Below are positions 57,680-64,000 of a stretch of 64,000 nucleotides of DNA, piece after piece. The DNA is from Acidobacteriota bacterium (GTDB lineage: Bacteria; Acidobacteriota; Blastocatellia; UBA7656): positions 117,901-181,900 of the forward strand of contig JBBPIG010000012.1 in NCBI GenBank assembly GCA_038040445.1, in the 5' to 3' direction. Every line of letters starts with the position of its first letter. Position 1 is the stretch's first letter. The position numbers and the translations under genes are program-made. The notes under the pieces were generated by a model that was given only the letters and a program-made list of their open reading frames with translations, ran no database searches and was not told the DNA's origin.

Positions 57680-60093
57680 TATTCGTACCTCAGCGCGGCC
57701 ATCGGATCGACTTTCGTCGCGCGGTGGGCCGGCACCAGGCTGGCTACCAGAGCCACTCCTGTCAGAACAAGTGCAATCGCTCCGAACGTGATCGGATCGG
57801 TTGCGCTCACGCCAAACAACAAGGTCGACATCAATCGCGTCAGGACAAACGCTGCTCCTAAACCGATCGACACTCCGATCAACGCCATCGTTATGCCTTG
57901 ACCAACGATGAGCTTGAGCACATCGCCCGACTGCGCTCCGAGCGCTATGCGAATCCCGATTTCGTGCGAGCGCTGGGTGACCGAGTACGAGATCACGCCG
58001 TAGATGCCGACCGCCGCCAGCGTCAAAGCCACCGCGGCGAACACACCCAACAGCAGCATGTTGAAGCGGCGCTGCGACATCTTCTCCGACAACGTTTGGT
58101 GCATGGTCTTGATGTCGTAGACCGATTGATCCTTGTCTATCGCCCACACTTCGTTGCGCAGCGCCCCGGCGAAACTCGCGGGATCGGTCGCCGTGCGCGC
58201 GACAATCGTCAACGCGTTGTCGGGGTTCTGAGCTTCAGGCAGGAAAGTTTCCGGACGCGGGGCTTTGTCGAATCCGGTGCGGCGCATGTCGGCGACCACC
58301 CCTACAATTGTGATCCAGGGATTCTGAGGCGCCGGGCCGCCATAAACGAATCGCTTGCCTATCGGGTCTTCGCCGTCAAAGAACCGGTTGGCGAAGGTCT
58401 GGTTGATTATGACGACCGGTGTCGCGCCATCTACATCGCGGTCATCGAACTCTCGCCCGCGGAGCAGCGGTATGCCCATCGCTCTGAAGTAACTGGGCGA
58501 TATCGAGTCCAGGGGCACCTCGATCGCTTCCGCTCCGGTTGGCACCGGCCGCCCTTCGATCGAGAAGTTCGTGGAGTTTGGGGTGTCGGTGATAAACACG
58601 CTCGAAATCGCGCCGGCCGATTGCACGCCGGGCACTGCCTCCATTCGCTGGAGAAGCTGCTGATAAAAGCCCACAATCTGCTTGCCGTCGCGATACTTCG
58701 AGCCCGGCAACTGAATCCGCATCGTCAGCAGGCTGTCCGGATTGAAGCCGAGCTCGAACTGTTGAAGACGCATGAAGCTCTTGATCAACAGGCCCGCGCC
58801 GATGAGCAGAACCAGAGAAAGCGCGATCTCTGAAACGACGAGTGAATTGCGAACGCGTCTTCCGCGGACTCCGCCTGTCGATCCTCGGCCGCCTTCCTTG
58901 AGCGATTCGTTCGGGTCGGACTTCGAAGATTGCAACGCGGGCACGAGGCCGAAGATCAATCCCGTGAGCAGCGAGACCCCAAGCGTGAATGCCAGCACCC
59001 TGCCGTCGATGCCGGTCTGATCGAGACGTGGAATGTCCGACGGGCTAAGCGCCACCAGTACGTCCAGCCCCCACACGGCAAGCAGCAGCCCGGCCGCGCC
59101 GCCGGCCAGGGCGAGCAAGGCGCTCTCGGTCAGCACCTGCCGGATGATTCGCCAGCGGCCCGCCCCAAGCGCTACCCTGATCGCCACTTCCTTTTCTCTC
59201 AACGCCGCGCGCGCCAGAAGCAGGTTCGCGACATTGGCACACGCGATCAGCAAAACGAAAGCAACCGCGCCGAGCAGTATCAGCAGCGCCGGTCTGACCG
59301 TGCCAGTCTCCTGATCGTGCAGCGGCACCAGGTTTATTCCGTAGCCCGATTGAGAGTACTGGTCGTCAAGCCGTTTCGCGATGCCGCCCATATCAGCGCG
59401 CGCCTGTTCGATCGTGACGCCAGGTTTGAGCCGGCCGACGGCCTTGTATGAAATTGAGTTCCGCGCCTGCCTCCTTTGAGGGTTGAGCGCAAGCGGTATC
59501 CACAGCTCGGTCTGCTTCTCAGGAAAGGTGAAGCTTGCCGGCATGACTCCGAGGACCGTTCGGTTGACGCCGTTGAGGCTGATAGACTGGCCGACGATGC
59601 CGGGGTCGCCGCCAAAGCGTCTTTTCCAGAGTCCGTTGCTCAAGACTACGACCAGGTCTTTGCCAGGCTCTTCCTCCGCTTGAGTGAAGATGTTCCCCAG
59701 GGCAGGCTCGACACCGAGGACCGAGAACAGGCTTGCGGTGGTCCATACGCCGACAACTCTCACCGGGTCGCCGGTCCCGGTCAGGTTGAAACTTCGATCG
59801 TTGAAGGCGGCCATGTCTTCATAGACCTGGTTCTGCTCTGTGTAGTCGACGTAGTTCGGATACGAGTGCCAGTCTTGCGCCACCCCGAGCTTAGGATTGT
59901 CCATCCAGATCATCGAGATTCGATCCGCGTTCTTGTAAGGCAGCGGGCGAAGCAAAATGGCGTTGACCACACTGAAAATCGCGGTGTTCGCGCCGATGCC
60001 GATAGCCAAAGCCAGGACTACTATGATCGTGAACGAAGGCTTGGTACGAAGCATACGAACCGCATAACGAAGATCTTGAAGCAGAGTTTCCAT
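57679..60093 (-). CDS. ADOP permease (copy 13, no prefix)
   Basis: 804 residues from ATG 60093 ([20 protein letters not shown]), with GGAGG six nt upstream. The frame stays open to 60204 but only through palindromic repeat sequence, so the longer start is rejected. TM1 has [16 protein letters not shown]. The first core carries [20 protein letters not shown] and [19 protein letters not shown]. The second core has [20 protein letters not shown] and [20 protein letters not shown]. It ends [16 protein letters not shown], with His replacing Arg. It shares the [14 protein letters not shown] start type with copy 14 and probably derives from the same duplication series. No ATPase nearby. Confidence 0.92.
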   Translation of the reverse strand: METLLQDLRYAVRMLRTKPSFTIIVVLALAIGIGANTAIFSVVNAILLRPLPYKNADRISMIWMDNPKLGVAQDWHSYPNYVDYTEQNQVYEDMAAFNDRSFNLTGTGDPVRVVGVWTTASLFSVLGVEPALGNIFTQAEEEPGKDLVVVLSNGLWKRRFGGDPGIVGQSISLNGVNRTVLGVMPASFTFPEKQTELWIPLALNPQRRQARNSISYKAVGRLKPGVTIEQARADMGGIAKRLDDQYSQSGYGINLVPLHDQETGTVRPALLILLGAVAFVLLIACANVANLLLARAALREKEVAIRVALGAGRWRIIRQVLTESALLALAGGAAGLLLAVWGLDVLVALSPSDIPRLDQTGIDGRVLAFTLGVSLLTGLIFGLVPALQSSKSDPNESLKEGGRGSTGGVRGRRVRNSLVVSEIALSLVLLIGAGLLIKSFMRLQQFELGFNPDSLLTMRIQLPGSKYRDGKQIVGFYQQLLQRMEAVPGVQSAGAISSVFITDTPNSTNFSIEGRPVPTGAEAIEVPLDSISPSYFRAMGIPLLRGREFDDRDVDGATPVVIINQTFANRFFDGEDPIGKRFVYGGPAPQNPWITIVGVVADMRRTGFDKAPRPETFLPEAQNPDNALTIVARTATDPASFAGALRNEVWAIDKDQSVYDIKTMHQTLSEKMSQRRFNMLLLGVFAAVALTLAAVGIYGVISYSVTQRSHEIGIRIALGAQSGDVLKLIVGQGITMALIGVSIGLGAAFVLTRLMSTLLFGVSATDPITFGAIALVLTGVALVASLVPAHRATKVDPMAALRYE

Positions 60094-60117
60094 CGGCACC
60101 TCCAGGCAAACGGTTCT

Positions 60118-60258
60118 TAGTTCGTGGTTCAGGGTTCCGGGTTCGGAGTTTGTAGTCCCGCCTTCAGGCGGAAGGTCGTAGCCGGGTTGATGAGTTCTTA
60201 CCACAAACTTCCGCCTGAAGGCGGGACTACGAACCCGGACCTCGGAACTCTAAACCAG
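60118..60258. repeat. Heptamer arms plus perfect 23-bp inverted repeat
   Basis: Inside heptamer arms (about 60118-60150 and 60230-60258) lies a perfect 23-bp inverted repeat, 60152-60174 and 60208-60230. Its core is CCGCCTTCAGGCGG, itself palindromic. It is just upstream of ADOP copy 13; the structure would lie in its mRNA leader. Confidence 0.85.
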
Positions 60259-60661
60259 GAGTAGTAGCCAAATCGCGTGCCGTTGCGTGAGATGATCGAA
60301 GTGTTGAGGTTGTTACGTCTGTCGGGGTCAAGGCAGGAGGCGGTCTGTGATTCGTGTGCGCTTGCGGGATGGCGCTTCCCAAAACCGGCCATTGCACGAG
60401 CGTGATTTGATCGCCTTCCGTTTGAATCGGAGATTCCTTCGCCGGTCCAGGTGCGCAGCGTTCTTCACATCACCCGCGTAGCGGGGGGCAGCACCCTGAC
60501 GCCAAACACCCCGTCGGCTTGACGGACCCACACAAGCTCGACGCTACCCGCGCACGCGTCCTGTGATTCACACCTTGCAGACCAGAGGCGGATCAGTGTA
60601 TTCACAAAGAGTCCACTTCGCGATAGGACAACCTGAAAAGATCAAAGGGAGATTCGCACTG
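60259..60661. other. Noncoding spacer before exported protein
   Basis: I see no gene, terminator or convincing promoter. Reading frames through it lack start sites and family motifs. A frame upstream of 60662 is open from 60563 but does not look coded, and the real start has AAGGGAG. Confidence 0.45.
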
Positions 60662-61207
60662 ATGAGAAGACTTTTGCTTCTAGCCGCAATATCCGCATTG
60701 GCGATCCACGCCGGTTACTCTCAGAGTCGAGGCACTGACGATGCGAGGCAGTTCAAGTCGGGAGAGGTCGTTCAACTTTCCGACGGTCTCACCGCAAGGA
60801 TCACGAAGTCCACGATGTCCCACTTCGCAGCCGTTAAGGTGAAGGGCCAGCCGGTCGTAGTGCTTCTCGAGTTGGACGCCGGCAAGAAAAGCGCGACGCT
60901 TTCTTATAAGCTCAGTGCTGATTCGAAATTGTCGGAAGTCTACCTGGCCATGGGAACACAAAGAATAGCTCCTCGCGCAGTGATTGAGGACTTTCCAAGC
61001 TGGGGCGCGGACAACGATAAAGAGGTTGAGATTCTGGATCCGGCGGATAAGTCCGGCAGTGTTGTTCTCACGTTCGAGCGAAAGGGCTCACTCGCTCTCC
61101 TGTTCGATGTTCCGCTGGACCAGGCGAAGACTCCACAAAAGTTCTCCATCATGCTTCGAACGGTTTTACCTAAGGACGAACAGCATTCTTTCGTTGTAAA
61201 CCTGTGA
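60662..61207 (+). CDS. Exported protein of unknown function
   Basis: 181 residues from ATG 60662, which follows AAGGGAG; the frame is open 33 codons earlier without a ribosome site. Signal peptide 1-20 (RRLLLLAAISALAIHAGYSQ), then a mostly beta-strand domain: SGEVVQLSDGLTARITKSTM, VVVLLELDAGKKSATLSYKL, VVLTFERKGSLALLFDVPLD. There are no Cys and no known motif. Probably a periplasmic or secreted beta-sandwich. It is alone on the plus strand between minus-strand ADOPs, convergent with copy 14; the 3' side is a MITE-like palindrome. Function not inferable. Confidence 0.75.
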   Translation: MRRLLLLAAISALAIHAGYSQSRGTDDARQFKSGEVVQLSDGLTARITKSTMSHFAAVKVKGQPVVVLLELDAGKKSATLSYKLSADSKLSEVYLAMGTQRIAPRAVIEDFPSWGADNDKEVEILDPADKSGSVVLTFERKGSLALLFDVPLDQAKTPQKFSIMLRTVLPKDEQHSFVVNL

Positions 61208-61211
61208 GCGC

Positions 61212-61353
61212 TAGCAGGCTGCTGAAAAAGCCAAAGAGGGTCCCTCCAGCGGAGTGCCGATAATCCCACCAACGCAGTTGGTGGTCCACCAACTGCGTTG
61301 GTGGGATTGCACCTGGATACTTGTGTGTCATCGACTCTTTCAGCAGCCTGCTA
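61212..61353. repeat. Palindromic element with IS-like ends
   Basis: Ends TAGCAGGCTGCTGAAA (61212-61227) and TTTCAGCAGCCTGCTA (61338-61353) are perfect inverted repeats. Inside is a second perfect 23-bp inverted repeat (61262-61284, 61286-61308) with a 1-nt loop, able to form a cruciform. It lies between the convergent stops of 61207 and 61404 and may also terminate both genes. No transposase. Confidence 0.8.
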
Positions 61354-61403
61354 AGAATGCGCACTATCGCCGATCTCCTATCCGCAACCATTACGAATCA
61401 CGG

Positions 61404-63833
61404 TCACTCACACCTGAGCGCCACCATCGGATCTACTTTCGTCGCGCGGCGCGCCGGGATGAAACTGGCTGCCAGAGCCACTCCGGCCAACGCTGCTGAA
61501 GTCACCACAAAGATCGCCGGGTCCGTCGCGCTTACGCCGAACAGCAGACTCGTCATTAATCGCGTCAATGCAAACGCTCCCACCAATCCGAGGGCTATGC
61601 CCGCTATTACAAGCTTCAACCCCTGCGTGACAACAAGGTTCAAAACGTCACTCCCGCGAGCTCCCAGCGCCATGCGTATGCCGATCTCGTGCGAGCGTTG
61701 CGTCACCGAAAAGCTCATCACTCCATAGATGCCAACAGCCGCCAACATCAGGGCAACACCTGCAAACGCTACGAGCAGCATCATCGCGAATCGTTGTTGC
61801 GATATTGAAGCTGTGATCAGCTCCTCCATCGGTTTGACGTTGTAAACGGGCTGGTCCTTGTCGACGTCGAGTACCTGCCCGCGCACCGCCGGCGCAAGAG
61901 CAAGCGGATCCGACTCAGTTCTCACAACAAGGCTCATGGTCCGGGTCGCCGGGGCGAAGTATTGATCCGGAATCTGATTGTAGTTGGCGTACATCTGAAA
62001 TCGGATATTCGATTGCGCGTCGGCTTCCCAACTCAGATGCTTGATGTGTTTCACTATCCCGATTACCTCGAATCGGATGTTGCCCTCGTTCAGAAACAGG
62101 CGCTGGCCGATGGGATCTCTATCGGGAAAGAGCTCGCGCGCCATGTTGTCATCGATTATCGCTGCCAGCGGCGTTTTGTCGGTCTCCTGTTCCGTGAAGG
62201 TCCTTCCGCTGAGCAGCGGAATGCCCATCGCGCGAAAATAGCCGGCGCCGACCTGCGAATTCACCGTCAAATTCTGGTCGCCGTAGCTGGAGAACTTTTG
62301 GCCTTCGAGCAGCACGCTGGTCACATTGGCTCCGCCGAGCGGCACGCTGCTGGTAAAGGCCGCCGCTTGAACCCCAGGCAAAGATCCGATGCGTTGTTCG
62401 AGCTGTTTGTAGAACGCTCGCGCCCTCGTGCCTTCGGAGTACCTCGTCGGCGACAGCGAGAACGTCATCGTGAGCAGGTTCCGGGGATTGAACCCGGCGT
62501 CGATCTGGCGCAACCGGGAAAACGTCTTTAGCATAAGGCCGGCGCCGATCAGCAGGACCAACGCGAGCGCTACTTCCGCGACTACCAGGACCGACCTCAT
62601 GCGATGGCGGCCGGCGGTCGAGCCTCGCCCGCCTTCTTTGAGCGTTTCATTCAGATCGGGCCCTGAAGACTGCAACGCCGGCGCGAGACCGAAGACGATC
62701 CCGGTCACGATCGACGCCGCAAGCGTGAAGCCGAGCACGTTATGGTCGAGAGCGATCTCTTTGATCCACGGAATGCTGTTGGGTATCGCTGCCAGCAGCA
62801 ACTCGGCGCCCCACATTGCGAGCAACAACCCCAGCGCGCCTCCGGCCACCGAAAGCGCAACGCTTTCAGTCAACAGTTGCCTGACAACTCGGAATCGGCT
62901 TGCGCCCAGCGCGCTGCGAATCGCGATTTCCTTTTGCCGCGCGGCGCCTCGCGCGAGCAGAAGATTCGCTACGTTCGCGCAGGCGATCAACAACACGAAG
63001 CCAACCGCCCCCAGAAGCAACAGCAGAGACGGGCGCATGTCCCCTACCATGTCGTTGTAGATCGAGTTGATCGTCACTCGAAGGCCGTTGTTGGTCTTCG
63101 GATATTGCTGCTCGAGCGCTTCGGCTATGATGTCCATATCCGCTTGAGCCTGCTGTGCGTTAACACCGGGCTTCAACCGCGCGATCGCCACCATGCCTCC
63201 GTGCTCTTCTCGCGCTTGCTTCAAGCGATCAGGCATGAAGCTTAGCGGGACGAACACATCGGCCGGCGTGTAAAACTGAAAACTCGGCGGCAGGATTCCG
63301 ACGACGGTGAAACTCGAGTCGTAAAGCGTGATGGGCTTGCCGACCAGCGCCGGGTCGGATCCGAATCGCCGTTTCCACAATCCATCGCTTATGAGGACTA
63401 CCGGCGCTTTGGTTTGCTCTTCTTCCTCGGAAAAAGAACGGCCAGCCTGAGGGGTAACCCCAAGCGTCGAGAAAAAATTCGCGGTGATTTGTCTCGCGAT
63501 CAATCGTTCAGGCTCACCGGTACCGGTGAGGTTAACGTTGTCGCGGCGGGCGATGGCCGTCTGTTCGAAGCTTTGATTCCGATCGCGCCAGTCGACAAAG
63601 TCAGGAAGCGAAGGCGATGCGTGCTCGATTCGACCCTGCTTCTCCCAAAGCACGACTAACCTGCCCGGGTCTTCGTAGGGGAGCGGGCGCAGTAGCACGG
63701 TGTTGACCACGCTGAAAATCGCGGTGTTCGCTCCGATGCCAAGCGCTATCGTAATGAGCGCGACCAGCGTGAAACCGGGGCTTCGCGTCATCATTCGAAT
63801 TCCGAACCTGAGATCTTTCAATAGAGTTTCCAT
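61404..63833 (-). CDS. ADOP permease (copy 14, no prefix)
   Basis: 809 residues; METLLKDLRFGIRMMTRSPG at ATG 63833 with AAGGAG five nt before. TM1 [20 protein letters not shown]. The first core includes LVVLWEKQGRIEHASPSLPD and FVDWRDRNQSFEQTAIARRD. The mid block is [20 protein letters not shown]. The second core has SSVPLGGANVTSVLLEGQKF and FEVIGIVKHIKHLSWEADAQ, longer than usual before the final helices. It ends [16 protein letters not shown], with Cys where the others have His or Tyr. First ADOP of this third block; upstream is a long heptamer tract to the window end. Whether it continues in an operon beyond 64000 is unknown. Confidence 0.92.
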   Translation of the reverse strand: METLLKDLRFGIRMMTRSPGFTLVALITIALGIGANTAIFSVVNTVLLRPLPYEDPGRLVVLWEKQGRIEHASPSLPDFVDWRDRNQSFEQTAIARRDNVNLTGTGEPERLIARQITANFFSTLGVTPQAGRSFSEEEEQTKAPVVLISDGLWKRRFGSDPALVGKPITLYDSSFTVVGILPPSFQFYTPADVFVPLSFMPDRLKQAREEHGGMVAIARLKPGVNAQQAQADMDIIAEALEQQYPKTNNGLRVTINSIYNDMVGDMRPSLLLLLGAVGFVLLIACANVANLLLARGAARQKEIAIRSALGASRFRVVRQLLTESVALSVAGGALGLLLAMWGAELLLAAIPNSIPWIKEIALDHNVLGFTLAASIVTGIVFGLAPALQSSGPDLNETLKEGGRGSTAGRHRMRSVLVVAEVALALVLLIGAGLMLKTFSRLRQIDAGFNPRNLLTMTFSLSPTRYSEGTRARAFYKQLEQRIGSLPGVQAAAFTSSVPLGGANVTSVLLEGQKFSSYGDQNLTVNSQVGAGYFRAMGIPLLSGRTFTEQETDKTPLAAIIDDNMARELFPDRDPIGQRLFLNEGNIRFEVIGIVKHIKHLSWEADAQSNIRFQMYANYNQIPDQYFAPATRTMSLVVRTESDPLALAPAVRGQVLDVDKDQPVYNVKPMEELITASISQQRFAMMLLVAFAGVALMLAAVGIYGVMSFSVTQRSHEIGIRMALGARGSDVLNLVVTQGLKLVIAGIALGLVGAFALTRLMTSLLFGVSATDPAIFVVTSAALAGVALAASFIPARRATKVDPMVALRCE

Positions 63834-63849
63834 CAGTTCTCCTTGGTGA

Positions 63850-63953
63850 AGGGTTCAGGGTTTCTGGTTCAGGGTTCAGAGTTCAGAGTTCCGAGTTCAG
63901 AGTTCCGAGTTCAGAGTTCCGAGTTCAGGGTTCAGGGTTCAGGGTTCAGGGTT
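63850..63953. repeat. Long heptamer tandem tract upstream of ADOP copy 14
   Basis: About fifteen units of TTCAGGG, TTCAGAG and TTCCGAG. The middle part alternates GTTCAGA/GTTCCGA as a 14-nt higher-order repeat. The other arm, if present, lies beyond the window. A small palindrome CAGGCTTTAGCCTG (63971-63984) follows. Confidence 0.85.
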
Positions 63954-64000
63954 GAAGCGCATGGAGTTCAGGCTTTAGCCTGGTTGTGCGTCGCTGGAGG

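Noticed and set aside
60094..60204. Longer start for ADOP copy 13
   Set aside because: The extra 37 codons are palindromic repeat sequence; ATG 60093 has GGAGG.
63850..63953. CRISPR-like array
   Set aside because: Units are 7 nt without unique spacers and no cas genes are present.

Overview
The window looks like a chromosomal segment of an Acidobacteriota bacterium (a Blastocatellia-like lineage is my inference). The main reason is fourteen near full-length ABC-type permeases of the ADOP family (acidobacterial duplicated orphan permeases), plus one 3' remnant. Together they fill about 36 kb of the 64 kb, all on the minus strand. No ATP-binding subunit for them is visible. Secreted WD40-caspase proteins, DUF4760-like proteins and many palindromic or 7-nt-period repeats fit the same assignment, but no rRNA or marker gene is present to prove it.

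Layout. 75-22972 (minus): a PadR regulator (22640-22972) with a clear sigma70-type promoter heads an operon of six ADOPs (22624 down to 6194). These six carry an extra N-terminal prefix of about 85 residues. Two older, prefix-less ADOPs follow, separated by a small plus-strand gene pair whose second gene is a remnant. One operon copy (14504-17130) is split by an 8-bp tandem duplication exactly at the prefix/permease junction. 23295-28892 (plus): a compact operon of a DUF4760-like protein, an exported cyclase-family hydrolase, a PQQ/cytochrome c dehydrogenase, an AbiEii-like nucleotidyltransferase with a 75-residue partner, and a family III CoA-transferase. 29171-32980 (plus): a 1,269-residue restriction-endonuclease-like/STAND NTPase protein with tandem 80-residue repeats, the best candidate for an undescribed conflict (defence) system. 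33024-37381: beta-oxidation genes (enoyl-CoA hydratase on plus; a FadB-type fusion and thiolase on minus). 37761-43745: a membrane-anchored DUF2235 hydrolase, a secreted 14xWD40-caspase protein, a lipoprotein cyclase and a TPR gene remnant next to a 225-bp MITE-like element. 44152-51638 (minus): three ADOPs. 52207-54323 (minus): an ECF sigma/anti-sigma pair flanked by two Spy-like LTxxQ proteins. 54804-63833: an ADOP remnant, three more ADOPs and one exported protein of unknown function.

How it works together. The ADOPs are probably MacB/FtsX-like exporters or mechanotransmission permeases amplified by tandem duplication. The PadR operon suggests one set is ligand-regulated. The central genes look like oxidation and CoA-dependent breakdown of an unidentified substrate. 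The intergenic spacers around the ADOPs repeatedly hold inverted pairs of heptanucleotide tandem repeats, a different heptamer in each, and these sit exactly where genes have been truncated. No rRNA, tRNA, CRISPR array or integrase was recognised. Bases 1-74 hold nothing I can identify.
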